64,000 nucleotides of DNA from Lachnospiraceae bacterium (GCA_910574865.1 CAJTDN010000009.1:1-64000), one strand, 5' to 3'. Positions 15,533-24,540 are shown, counted from the stretch's first letter. Translations and numbers: made by a program. The notes: a model not told the origin generated them from the sequence alone.

Positions 15533-16207
15533 ATGAATATTTTTCGGAAACAATTCCGGCGCGGTGCCGTTTCCACGGCACTGTTTGTATTGCTGTTGGC
15601 GGTTGGCATGGCGTTTTGCTCCATAGGCGCCGCAGCGTGGTTTACAACAAGGAGCCAGATTGCGGACATGAAAAAACGGTACACGACCGTTGCGGTTCCC
15701 GCAGGTCAGTCGGACAATATGGGCTATATGTTTTTGAGTTTTAACAGTTTGTTCGGTGTGGCATCGGAGGAACAGTGGACACCTTTGACGGAGCAGGAAG
15801 ACCACCAGTATCCGGGGTTGCTGGCCGAAGACGTGCGCGGTTTTTTGATGGCGCATGTTTCCGGCTGTGAATCCGTGTCGCCATATGAACGTTATGAGCC
15901 GGAAGATTATACAAAGAGTCTTTTTTATGATGCCAGCAGTTGCAAATTTGATTCGTGCAACAATTCCTTGATGGTGCTGGCGTTGCGCTGTGAGTCCGTT
16001 TCGGATATGACGGATTCCGATGAGGTTTATAACAAGGCCGTGTGGGATGATAACGGTGAGATTATTGGCTCTGAAGAGGTTTGCGAAAAGCATTATGCCG
16101 TGGATTTTGTGATAGAAGACGTGGTTTGCCGTTTCCCGGGATATGAGACGATTCCGGGGGATATTGAAATCTGGCTTAGTTCATGGTTATATACGGAGGG
16201 TGGGCGG
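15533..16207 (+). pseudogene. Truncated ABC permease (FtsX/MacB-like N-terminal part)
   Basis: It begins MNIFRKQFRRGAVSTALFVLLLAVGMAFCSIG behind a good AAAGGAGAT site. A single membrane helix and about 190 residues of extracytoplasmic domain follow. This matches the start of the large FtsX-like permeases of Clostridia, normally several hundred residues longer with further helices. At about codon 225 the frame runs into the start of an ABC ATPase (MKSLQVSNVTYTYQSK), so the rest of the permease is deleted. It could still produce a 241-residue protein ending at 16258. Confidence 0.7.
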
Positions 16208-16501
16208 ATGAAAAGTTTACAAGTCAGCAATGTCACTTATACATACCAGTCGAAATAGCACGCTGTCCATACCTTGAACGGCGTGGACGCGAAGTTCCTG
16301 CCGGGACACATGTACGCCGTCGCGGGTGCTTCCGGCAGCGGCAAGACGACGTTGCTTTCCCTGCTGGCGGGGCTGGACGTGCCGTTGCAGATAAGGGACG
16401 GGAAGGTGATTGATGGAAAAGGCGTGGGGCGTGAAAAGGAATGGGAGGCGGCTTTAATGGGGAAGTGCGTCTGGGCGGACGGCCTTCGGGCGACGGGTTG
16501 A
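16208..16501 (+). pseudogene. ABC transporter ATPase remnant with nonsense mutation
   Basis: From ATG 16208, with its own GGAGGG site, the frame reads MKSLQVSNVTYTYQSK, then TAG (16256-16258), then HAVHTLNGVDAKFLPG and Walker A AGASGSGKTT in the same frame. The usual family sequence has Tyr at the stop position, so a single base change explains it. After LLAGLDVPLQ the normal sequence is lost and the frame ends without signature motif or Walker B. The gene is therefore doubly broken. Confidence 0.8.
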
Positions 16502-16525
16502 GTGATATTCACCCGTCGCCTTTTT
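16489..16525 (+). terminator. Terminator closing the decayed ABC region
   Basis: Perfect 10-bp stem ggcgacgggt/acccgtcgcc (16489-16498 with 16511-16520), a 12-base loop, then TTTTT. Confidence 0.9.
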
Positions 16526-16548
16526 GTGTTAACAATGTTTCAAATTTC

Positions 16549-16577
16549 TTGATTTAAGGATGTAAATGTGCTAGAAT
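16549..16577 (+). promoter_or_regulatory. Promoter of the Hpt / HD-GYP operon
   Basis: TTGATT (16549-16554), a 17-base spacer, TAGAAT (16572-16577) with an extended TG-C in front. Transcription would begin near 16584, which excludes the in-frame ATG at 16568 as the translation start. Confidence 0.7.
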
Positions 16578-16618
16578 GGACGAAGAAAAATTCTTTTAAG
16601 TTCGGGAGGGATAGATGG

Positions 16619-16969
16619 ATGACGGTACAAGAGTGTTATGAAGCATTGGGAGAAGATTTTAACGACGTTTTGTCGAGGCTCATGAAACCGGAATTGGTGA
16701 AACGTTTTTTGCTCAAGTTTGAAAAAGGAACGGAGTTTGACGAGTTGGAGAAGGCCTTGGCGGAGAAGCGTTACGAGGACGCGTTTCGTTATGCCCATAA
16801 CATGAAAGGCGTGGGATTGAACCTTGGCTTGTCGAAGTTTCAGAAGTCCAGCGACGTCCTCTGCGAGTCATTGCGGCACGGAGAGCCGGCAGTGGACATC
16901 GAACCGCTTATCGAGGATGTCCGGCAAAATTATAGAAAAGTCGTGGAAGCGATTGGCGAAGTGGAGTAA
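16619..16969 (+). CDS. Hpt domain phosphotransfer protein
   Basis: The 116-residue, all-helical protein has the Hpt signature FRYAHNMKGVGLNLGL, with phospho-accepting His60. It relays phosphate between response-regulator receivers in a phosphorelay. GGAGGG lies 8 bases before ATG 16619, and the promoter at 16549-16577 rules out earlier starts. It is 11 bases upstream of a receiver-HD-GYP gene, so the two probably form a relay pair. No hybrid sensor kinase is nearby; the phosphate donor must be encoded elsewhere. Confidence 0.88.
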   Translation: MTVQECYEALGEDFNDVLSRLMKPELVKRFLLKFEKGTEFDELEKALAEKRYEDAFRYAHNMKGVGLNLGLSKFQKSSDVLCESLRHGEPAVDIEPLIEDVRQNYRKVVEAIGEVE

Positions 16970-16980
16970 GGGGTGGAGCA

Positions 16981-18069
16981 ATGCAGAGAAAAGTACTTAT
17001 TGTGGATGATATGGAAATCAACCGCGAGATATTGACGGAGATATTGCAAGATGAATATTCCATCATTACCGCGGAAAACGGAAGACAGGCGTTGGATGTT
17101 CTTTCGGAATTCAGGGAGGAAATCAAGATTGTCCTGCTGGATCTGGTGATGCCGGAGATGGACGGGTTCGCCGTGCTTCAGACGATGCAGGAGCGTGCCA
17201 TGCTGGGGCTGATTCCCGTCTTGGTCATCACGGGGGAAGATTCCGTGGAAACGGAGAGAAGGTGTTTTGACTACGGCGTTTCCGACTTTATTAAAAAGCC
17301 GTTCGATTTCGCGCTGGTGCAGAGGCGGGTAAGGAACGTCGTGGAATTGTTCCTTCATAAGAATGAACTGGAGCATCTCGTGGACGTCCAGACGGACAAG
17401 TTGAAGGCGCAGAACAAGTTGCTTCAGGAACAAAAGGAAAAGCTGGAGCAAAATAACGAGAAAATTATCGAAGTCCTTGGTACGGTGGTGGAGTACCGGA
17501 ATTTGGAAAGCGGCATGCACATCCAGCGTGTTAAAAGCTTCACGAAGATCATGGCGGAGTACATCAAGCGGGAGTATCCCGAGTACGGCCTGACGAATCA
17601 CCAGGTGGACGTCATCGTTTCGGCGAGCGCCCTGCATGACGTGGGGAAGATTTGCATTCCGGACAGTGTCTTGTTGAAGCCGGGCAGGCTGACGGCGGAA
17701 GAATTCGAGTGCATGAAGTCGCATACCACGAAGGGCAGCGAGATTATTGACGACATTGACGACGCGTGGGACGAGGAGTACATGAGGGCCAGTTACGAGA
17801 TTGCCAGGCACCATCACGAGCGGTATGGCGGCAAAGGTTATCCCGACGGGCTGGCTGGCGAAGATATCCCGATTTCGGCTCAGATCGTGTCCATTGCCGA
17901 CGTGTATGACGCGCTCGTGACGGAGCGTGTATACAAAAAGGCGTTTTCCAAGGAAGAGACGTTCCGCATGATCATGGCCGGGGAGTGCGGGGAGTTTTCA
18001 CCGAAGCTTTTGCATTGTTTCGAGATTGCCAGGCCGGAGTTCGAGGAGATGGCGGATAAGTTGAAGTGA
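16981..18069 (+). CDS. Response regulator with HD-GYP domain (cyclic-di-GMP phosphodiesterase)
   Basis: The 362-residue protein has a receiver domain (Asp9, Asp10, phospho-acceptor Asp54 in LLDLVMPEMDG, Lys in FIKKPFD), a coiled-coil linker (about 135-165, KLKAQNKLLQEQKEKLEQN), and an HD-GYP domain with ALHDVGKI (HDxGK), HHHERYGGKGYPDGL and SIADVYDAL. The key metal ligands and GYP are intact, so an active phosphodiesterase is expected. It follows the Hpt gene in one operon and ends before a terminator at 18141. Confidence 0.93.
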   Translation: MQRKVLIVDDMEINREILTEILQDEYSIITAENGRQALDVLSEFREEIKIVLLDLVMPEMDGFAVLQTMQERAMLGLIPVLVITGEDSVETERRCFDYGVSDFIKKPFDFALVQRRVRNVVELFLHKNELEHLVDVQTDKLKAQNKLLQEQKEKLEQNNEKIIEVLGTVVEYRNLESGMHIQRVKSFTKIMAEYIKREYPEYGLTNHQVDVIVSASALHDVGKICIPDSVLLKPGRLTAEEFECMKSHTTKGSEIIDDIDDAWDEEYMRASYEIARHHHERYGGKGYPDGLAGEDIPISAQIVSIADVYDALVTERVYKKAFSKEETFRMIMAGECGEFSPKLLHCFEIARPEFEEMADKLK

Positions 18070-18140
18070 TTTTCATTTCATATAAGCATCGCATTATCGG
18101 TGACGGGAATGCGTGTAATTCTGATTGATATAACAATTGT

Positions 18141-18179
18141 CTCACGGTTTCATTGTCAGAGGTGGAGCCGTGAGTTTTT
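18141..18179 (+). terminator. Terminator after the HD-GYP gene
   Basis: Stem ctcacgg/ccgtgag (18141-18147 with 18168-18174), then TTTTT. The following 150 bases up to the defence operon hold no gene. Confidence 0.75.
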
Positions 18180-18327
18180 CTAACTGTGCGGTTGAAATCT
18201 GATAACCGACTGGAATGCAATTTATTGCAATGACAGTTGGGAGTTTTTCATAATGGCTGGGAATGATGATAAGGAGCGGCTGGACGCGTGCCGGGTCAGG
18301 CGCGGCGGGTAAAGAAGGTGGATTATT

Positions 18328-19626
18328 GTGACATTGCGTTTTATAATTAAAAATTTTGGAAAGATAGAATCTGCAGATATATCTTTAAGTAATCTGGTTG
18401 TTTTTGTTGGAAATAACAATAGTGGAAAAACATTGGTCATGCAATTGATTTATGGGATTCGGAAGGAACTATACAATTTTCTTGTCCCGGTTTCAGGGAT
18501 ACGAAAATCAGATTTGAATGGCCAACTTCTCGTTCGTTGTGATCGAGAATGGTTTACGGAAGTGGAATCGCGGGTAAATGAATATTTGGCAGAGAACAAG
18601 TCGCGGATTATTGAAGACATTTTTGGAATCCCGATTTCGATTGGCGAGATAAAAGTGGCGTTAGAGGGAACGGAATCCAAGTATTTTGTGAGTAGCATTT
18701 CCGAGTGCCGTAACAAGGGCGTGGGAGAACAGGAAAAGGAAATCAATATAGACACCCGTCAGTATGAGAATGGGGAGAATATAGAATCATTTGAAAATAA
18801 GCTTGTTGGCTGTGATGGTTTGGACGAAGCGGTAAATGCGGCATTACAAATCGTATGGGGAATTATTTTGTCTGAAAAGAACAGTTCCAATTCAGGACAG
18901 CTATTTTTGCCTGCATCGCGTTCAGGATTGCAGTTGATGTACAAACATTATTTTGCGGGGGAGACGGAGGGAAACCTGGTGGTGCCGGTAAAAGATTTTT
19001 TGCGTTTCCTTCAACTTTATTCGGAAAACGGACAATTGGACGAATCGAGGAGGGCTTTGCTAGAGTTTGGAGAAGAGCATCTTTTGCAAGGAAAAGTGTT
19101 TCAGAAAGGTGATGAGACTTTTTATGTTGAACACCATGGAGAAAAAGCGGTATCCTTGCATATTGCATCTTCCATGATCCATGAATTGACACCGTTCGTG
19201 AAGGCGCTGCATGCGACAAGAAGGATTGACTGGCTCTACTGTGACGAGGTGGAGAACAGTCTTCATCCATTAGTGCAAGGCGAGATGGCGAGATGGCTGA
19301 TTCGCATGGTGAATGCGGGAATGCACGTGATGGTAAGCTCGCATAGCGACACGATGGCAAGCAGATTAAATAATCTGCTTATGTTGACCTGGTTGGATGG
19401 AAGGAAGGCCAATTATCAAATGTTGTCGGAACTGGGCTTGAAGGCGGCTGATTTATTGCGGCCGAATAGGAAGGCTGACGTATATGAATTTCGAAATGAA
19501 GGACGGGGAAAGACGGTGGTTGAGAAGTTGGAGTTTATAAGCCATCCGCTGATGGGATATGATTTTCAATTATTTGGTGACAATTTGGACAAACTATATA
19601 ACGAGGCGGAAAAAATTACGAGGTAG
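18328..19626 (+). CDS. AAA family ATPase (OLD/ABC-like), probable defence operon gene 1
   Basis: The 432-residue protein has Walker A FVGNNNSGKT (residues 26-35) after an RFIIKNFGKIESADI start typical of SMC/OLD-like ATPases. Near residue 300 is Walker B DWLYCDEVENSLHP, and near 333 the VMVSSHSD segment. There is no TOPRIM domain, so it is not a complete OLD nuclease. The start is GTG 18328, with AAGGTGG about 8 bases upstream. It is followed 3 bases later by the second gene of a compact three-gene operon. Codon use is more A/T-rich than in the flanks, consistent with transfer. The likely role is sensing or energising in phage defence. Confidence 0.85.
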   Translation: MTLRFIIKNFGKIESADISLSNLVVFVGNNNSGKTLVMQLIYGIRKELYNFLVPVSGIRKSDLNGQLLVRCDREWFTEVESRVNEYLAENKSRIIEDIFGIPISIGEIKVALEGTESKYFVSSISECRNKGVGEQEKEINIDTRQYENGENIESFENKLVGCDGLDEAVNAALQIVWGIILSEKNSSNSGQLFLPASRSGLQLMYKHYFAGETEGNLVVPVKDFLRFLQLYSENGQLDESRRALLEFGEEHLLQGKVFQKGDETFYVEHHGEKAVSLHIASSMIHELTPFVKALHATRRIDWLYCDEVENSLHPLVQGEMARWLIRMVNAGMHVMVSSHSDTMASRLNNLLMLTWLDGRKANYQMLSELGLKAADLLRPNRKADVYEFRNEGRGKTVVEKLEFISHPLMGYDFQLFGDNLDKLYNEAEKITR

Positions 19627-19629
19627 GGA

Positions 19630-20313
19630 ATGGAGATAAAGGCGAGAGAGCTAAAAATGGCAGAGGTACCAGGGAAGACGGAATTGTACGAGGTGGAAAG
19701 GTCACGGGATATTGTGGTAAAAGAAAAACACGATGACGGCAGCCTGGAACAAGTGATTTTGGAGTATTGTATGGATGAAGGGGATGTCGGATATTTTGCC
19801 AAAGAATATCGTCCCGCGAACGTGCAAAAGGAGGGCGCGAAAAAGGTTGACATTACGGCGGTAATGCTGAATCATGTAAAACGTTGCGCGAGATGGCACC
19901 TATATGATGTAAAGAAAACGTTGGCAGGGGAAGATGTGGCGGTTAAGCTTTACAACCAATGGAATTCGGGATTAGGCTATTTGCAAAAAAATATTCTGGA
20001 TTATTTTCCAGGGTATTCCATGAAACAGGATTTGGGCGTGATTACAAGGTACTATGACGAAGGAAAAATGGAGCAGCACCGGGATGAGTATCAGACATTT
20101 TGCGACGGGATGGAAAAGGATTCCGGAACCATGAATTTGGCACGACGGAAAAAGCGGATGGATATAGGGAAGTGCAGGGCGAGGCTTAAAGCGGTACGGG
20201 CAATCTTGGATAGGAGCTTTCGGGTGGAGGATGAGGGTGACACGTATGAAATTCATATCAGATTATTGCACCGTGAGAATGATAAACTTTATGTGACGCG
20301 TTTTCCGATTTGA
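19630..20313 (+). CDS. Unknown protein with possible PD-(D/E)xK-like motif, defence operon gene 2
   Basis: The 227-residue protein belongs to no family I can name. A segment around residues 73-96 reads KKVDITAV, then ARWHLYDVKKTL, spaced like the D...DxK core of restriction-endonuclease-fold proteins. The downstream LYNQWNSGLGYLQK could be the following helix. This is a pattern argument only. ATG 19630 is used; ATG 19657, behind GAGAGAG, is an alternative. It is tightly packed between the ATPase and AIPR genes (3-base gap upstream, 14 bases before the AIPR start), so it should act with them. Confidence 0.7.
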   Translation: MEIKARELKMAEVPGKTELYEVERSRDIVVKEKHDDGSLEQVILEYCMDEGDVGYFAKEYRPANVQKEGAKKVDITAVMLNHVKRCARWHLYDVKKTLAGEDVAVKLYNQWNSGLGYLQKNILDYFPGYSMKQDLGVITRYYDEGKMEQHRDEYQTFCDGMEKDSGTMNLARRKKRMDIGKCRARLKAVRAILDRSFRVEDEGDTYEIHIRLLHRENDKLYVTRFPI

Positions 20314-20327
20314 GAAAGGAGCATATA

Positions 20328-22241
20328 ATGCGGAATTTATTGGAGGTAAAATTTGATGAATTTATTGAGGACTTTGGTTTGCAGGGAGAGTCTGAGGAGT
20401 CAAATTGGAAACGTTTTGTAAATTATCATTTCTTTTCGCAATTTCAACCAGGACGTTTTGATACGGACACGGATTTGCTTGACCAAATTTGCGTGGAGTC
20501 ACCAGAGTTTTCGCATGTGCATGGGGCTTTTTTCTTGTTGAACGACCAGATTCTTAGCGAACCACAGGACGTGGATGACATTTTACAGAGAGATCAAAAA
20601 GGATTGTTGGAATTGTATTTTTTGACCGTCGGTGACACGGTAATGCTGGGGCGGCAACTGGAAAAGCTTGTTTGTGATTTGGACGAGGTGGACAAAGGGG
20701 AAAAATGGCTGGAACTGTTGTCTTACGTGATGTCACGTAAAATTATGTCGTTTTGGTCGGATAACCCGGTGTTGAGGATTGTGTCTTATAATAATAGTGA
20801 AGGGAAGGCTAAGCTAAAATTTAGCGCTAAGTTTAAAGAATGTTTTTCCGACATAGATAGTATTAACGTGGATAAAAGGGGATTATTGGATATTGTAAAT
20901 TCTAATGAGAATAGTTATAAAGCGGAATTGGCATTTAAACAAGAGTTTCTTATATCGGCCAGTGGGAATGAAAGGTTGGGCAACACATATATCGCATGCC
21001 TGACGGCGGAGGAATTGGTAGAATTAATGACAACCTCGGACGATTTGCTTCGGCGGAACATGTTTGATGACAATGTGAGGGATTTTCAAGGGAATTCGAC
21101 AATCAATCAGGAAATATTGTCAACGTTGAAAAGGTATCCGGAACGTTTCGTCTTGTATAATAATGGTATTACGATTGTATGTAAAAATATTGTGCCTAAA
21201 AATGGAAAGTATGAATTGGAAAATCCGCAGATTGTGAACGGTTGTCAGACATGTAGCATGATTTATCAAGCACATCGAAAGGGAGTGAAGCTTGACAGTG
21301 TCCGAATAATTGCCAAAATAGTAAGTTCTAATGAAGAAGTGACGCAGGGAATCGTAAGGGGGGCAAATCGGCAAAATATTGTTTACGAGGAAGCATTCGA
21401 GACGATTAAGGCGTTTCATAAGGAACTTGAAAAGTATTTTGAATGCAATCAGATAAAAGCGTATCAAAAAATATATTATGAAAGACGTTCTAGACAGTAC
21501 GCAAACAACATGCAAATTAAGCCGCAACAAAAAATTGGTTTTCGTGGCTTGATTCAGAGCATGGTCGCATTATTTTTAAATCATGTGGAGGATAGTCATA
21601 AGCATGAGTTTACCTTATTGAAAGAATATAAGGACAGTCTGTTTATTGATGGACATTCTTGTCAGCCATATTACCTGGCCGCCTTTTTATACTTGAACAT
21701 AGACAGGCTTTTTAGGGAGGGAAAACTCCCGAAAGAGTTGAAGAATTACAAAATGCATGTCATGTTATTGATAAAGGAGATGCAGGGCGGTTCTTCCCCA
21801 GATTTGCCGTCCGTGGACATAGACAAGTATTGCGAGCGGCTGGTGGCGAGCTTTGCGGGCGGCAAACTGGAGCAGCGTGCGTCGGATGCGTGTGAGAAAT
21901 TTAAAGACATAAGGGCAAAGTGGATTGATTTAAAAGGAGAACAATACAAACATGGTATTAAGGACAGTGCCGAATTTCGGGATTTTCTCATGAAAGAGAT
22001 TTATGGGGCGTTGGACAAGCATGAATTGGAAAAGGTCTATGTGGGCTATGTGATGAATGTAAAATTGGATAGGCATAACAATTGGTTTGGCTTTATTGAA
22101 CGCGTGCCTCATAATGTTTTTTTTCATGAGTTTGACAATCCCGGTATAGATCGGTCGTATGTAGGGAAAAAGGTCAGTTATAAAATTGTTCGTGATGGTA
22201 GTCAGGAGAGGGCGATAAACGTACGGATCATGGAATCGTGA
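20328..22241 (+). CDS. AIPR-family abortive-infection protein with C-terminal cold-shock-like domain
   Basis: The 637-residue protein carries the AIPR hallmark: NVRDFQGNSTINQEIL, FVLYNNGITIVCKN (about residues 272-285) and PQIVNGCQTCSMIYQA (about 299-314), then RGANRQNIV. AIPR proteins are associated with phage-resistance and restriction-type loci. The last 65 residues (from about 570) look like a cold-shock domain: VGYVMNV, WFGFIERV matching RNP1, VFFHEFD matching RNP2, then VGKKVSYKIV. This would bind single-stranded RNA or DNA. AAAGGAG lies 6 bases before ATG 20328. It is the third gene of the operon with the ATPase and the small unknown protein. Confidence 0.87.
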   Translation: MRNLLEVKFDEFIEDFGLQGESEESNWKRFVNYHFFSQFQPGRFDTDTDLLDQICVESPEFSHVHGAFFLLNDQILSEPQDVDDILQRDQKGLLELYFLTVGDTVMLGRQLEKLVCDLDEVDKGEKWLELLSYVMSRKIMSFWSDNPVLRIVSYNNSEGKAKLKFSAKFKECFSDIDSINVDKRGLLDIVNSNENSYKAELAFKQEFLISASGNERLGNTYIACLTAEELVELMTTSDDLLRRNMFDDNVRDFQGNSTINQEILSTLKRYPERFVLYNNGITIVCKNIVPKNGKYELENPQIVNGCQTCSMIYQAHRKGVKLDSVRIIAKIVSSNEEVTQGIVRGANRQNIVYEEAFETIKAFHKELEKYFECNQIKAYQKIYYERRSRQYANNMQIKPQQKIGFRGLIQSMVALFLNHVEDSHKHEFTLLKEYKDSLFIDGHSCQPYYLAAFLYLNIDRLFREGKLPKELKNYKMHVMLLIKEMQGGSSPDLPSVDIDKYCERLVASFAGGKLEQRASDACEKFKDIRAKWIDLKGEQYKHGIKDSAEFRDFLMKEIYGALDKHELEKVYVGYVMNVKLDRHNNWFGFIERVPHNVFFHEFDNPGIDRSYVGKKVSYKIVRDGSQERAINVRIMES

Positions 22242-22314
22242 TGCGTGTTGTTTATAGTGGTGACGTTCCGCTTTGGAGCATAAGATAAAAGAAAAAGATT
22301 GTAGCTGGAGACTT

Positions 22315-24174
22315 ATGAGCCAAAAGATAGAAAACTTATTGAACCTTGCGTTGGATTCAACGGCGCGGGAGCGTGAGATGTCGTTGAACCTGGACGTGGG
22401 TTACGACCCAATCGACCGGGAGTGGGAACTGATTGTAAAGTATTCCGGCTCGTTGGAGGCGATTAGGGCGCTGGCAACCTCGACCAGCGAGCTGGTGAAC
22501 GAATACGCGGTGGTGACGGTGGCGGAATCGCAGATTCCATTGCTGTCACGGTTGCCGGAAGTGGAGTACGTCGAGAAACCGAAGAGGATATTTTTCCAGG
22601 TGGAAAACGGAAAGCGGGTTTCCTGCATCAGCAACGTGCAGCAAGCTCCTTTTTCTTTGCGCGGGAACGGGGTACTGGTGGGAATCGTGGACAGCGGGAT
22701 TGACTACGCGCTGGATGAATTTCGTAATGTGGACGGGACGACGCGGATTTACAGTTTATGGGACCAGTCAATTGCCGGAAACCCGCCGAAACGGTACGAA
22801 CTGGGGACGGAATATACGCGTGAGCAAATCAACCGGGCGCTTGCGGCGGGGAGCACGGAGGAGAGGCGGCGCCTCGTGCCGAGCCAGGACTTTTCCGGGC
22901 ACGGGACGGCGGTGGCGGGAATCGCGGCGGGAAGCGGGAGGCGGCCGGGGCAGGCGGGAGCGTTGGATCAGCCGGGGCAGGCGGGAGTGGCATTTGGGCA
23001 GGCTGGGGCGGTTGGCGTTCAAGGGGCGGGAAGCGGCGGAGTGTCAGGCATCGCGCCGGAGAGCGAGTTGATTGTCGTGAAGATGGGAAACCCCAAGTCC
23101 GACGGTTTTCCCCGCACCACGGAATTGATGTTGGGTGTGGATTACATTATCCGTAAGGCGCAGGAGGCGGGAAGGCCGGTGGCGGTCAACTTAAGCTTTG
23201 GAAACACTTACGGCCCGCATGACGGGACTTCGCTCCTGGAGCGTTATCTGGACGACATATCCAATTATTGGAAGAGCGTCATTTGCGTGGGAAGTGGAAA
23301 CGAGGGGACGACGGCGGGGCATACTGCGGGAATCCTGGAGACGGGGGTCGAGCAGGAAATCCAGCTCGGCGTGCAGGAGAACGAGCCGACGGTCAACGTC
23401 CAGCTTTGGAAGTCTTACGTGGATGAGTTCGACATTTCCGTCGTCAGCCCTTCGGGAGTCAGGGTGGGGCCGATACAAGAACGGCTGGGCAGCCAACGGT
23501 TCATGTTGGGGCAGACGGAAATCCTTTTGTACTATGGGAAACCCGCTCCATATAGCGTGAGGCAGGAGATTTACCTGGACTTTTTGCCGAGGCGGTCGTA
23601 CATTGATGCCGGAATTTGGCGCGTCGTGCTGACCCCGCGGCGAATCGTGTCGGGAGAATACCAGATGTGGCTTCCGGTGCAAAGCGCACTGAACGTGGGA
23701 ACCGCGTTCCTGCGGCCGGTGAGCGCGATGACGTTGACGGTGCCATCCACGGCGGCGCGGGTTGTCACGGTGGGGGCGTATGACCCGCTGACATTTTCCT
23801 ATGCCGACTTTTCCGGGCGCGGGGCGTATGGGTTCGCGGCGGTTCGCGCAAAAGGCGTGGCCGGCGTGGGGCAGCAGGATCTGGTGATGGCAAAGCCGGA
23901 CTTGGTCGCGCCCGGCGTGGACATAACGACCACGGCGGCGGGCGGGGGATATACGCAAGTGAGCGGCACGTCCTTTGCCACGCCGTTCGTGACCGGCAGT
24001 GCGGCGCTCTTGATGCAGTGGGGCGTGGCGGAGGACAATGACCCGTATTTGTATGGGGAGAAGGTGAAGGCGTATTTGAGACGCGGGGCGAGGGAACTGC
24101 CGGGATTTGAAGCGTACCCGAATAACCAGGTGGGGTATGGGGCACTGTGCGTGAGGGAGAGCATACCAGGATAA
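22315..24174 (+). CDS. S8 family subtilisin-like serine protease (CspB/CspC-like)
   Basis: The 619-residue protein has an N-terminal segment resembling a prodomain (VVTVAESQIPLLSRLPEVEYVEKPKRIFF) and an intact triad: Asp126 in GIVDSGIDY, His196 in SGHGTAVAGIAAG, and Ser553 in GTSFATPFV. A jelly-roll-like insert lies between about residues 340 and 480, as in the clostridial Csp proteases. There is no signal peptide. About 30 residues after GIAAGSGR are a Gly/Gln/Pro-rich repeat absent from typical members. ATG 22315 has GGAG only 4 bases upstream; TTG 22273 is an alternative. It follows the defence operon by about 70 bases, and whether it belongs to it is unclear. Confidence 0.88.
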   Translation: MSQKIENLLNLALDSTAREREMSLNLDVGYDPIDREWELIVKYSGSLEAIRALATSTSELVNEYAVVTVAESQIPLLSRLPEVEYVEKPKRIFFQVENGKRVSCISNVQQAPFSLRGNGVLVGIVDSGIDYALDEFRNVDGTTRIYSLWDQSIAGNPPKRYELGTEYTREQINRALAAGSTEERRRLVPSQDFSGHGTAVAGIAAGSGRRPGQAGALDQPGQAGVAFGQAGAVGVQGAGSGGVSGIAPESELIVVKMGNPKSDGFPRTTELMLGVDYIIRKAQEAGRPVAVNLSFGNTYGPHDGTSLLERYLDDISNYWKSVICVGSGNEGTTAGHTAGILETGVEQEIQLGVQENEPTVNVQLWKSYVDEFDISVVSPSGVRVGPIQERLGSQRFMLGQTEILLYYGKPAPYSVRQEIYLDFLPRRSYIDAGIWRVVLTPRRIVSGEYQMWLPVQSALNVGTAFLRPVSAMTLTVPSTAARVVTVGAYDPLTFSYADFSGRGAYGFAAVRAKGVAGVGQQDLVMAKPDLVAPGVDITTTAAGGGYTQVSGTSFATPFVTGSAALLMQWGVAEDNDPYLYGEKVKAYLRRGARELPGFEAYPNNQVGYGALCVRESIPG

Positions 24175-24530
24175 AAATGAAAACATGACGGTACTCCATC
24201 AGCACTTTGATGGATTGCATGCACTCGTTGATGGGCTGCATCGCGGAAAGAACGAGGTCCGTGGATTGGGTGCCGGTTGTCACGTCATGGATTGAGCGGC
24301 TGACCGGCGTGCCCGTGCTTTTCGCGGCTCCGGCCGACACCTGGTTCTCCTCGCTGTCCATCTGGCTCGCGATGTGGGTAATGTCGCGCATCACGTTCGT
24401 GAAGTTGGTGCGTATGCTCTTCGGGCTTTCGGCCAGAACCTTGAAATCACCGGTATAGTAGGACTCGTTTTTCGCGACGTCCACGGAGATGTTGCCATCC
24501 GCCATCTCGCCCAGGATTCGGCCGACGTCG
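24175..24530 (-). pseudogene. Fragment of a methyl-accepting chemotaxis protein
   Basis: On the minus strand the frame through 24505 encodes MADGNISVDVAKNESYYTGDFKVLAESPKSIR, then VMRDITHIASQMDSEENQVSAGA. This is the HAMP-proximal helix and start of the signalling domain of chemoreceptors. The sensing domain and most of the signalling hairpin are missing, and the frame then runs antisense into the protease gene. A dead remnant abutting the neighbouring gene is the simplest reading. Confidence 0.65.
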
Positions 24531-24540
24531 TAACCGCGTC

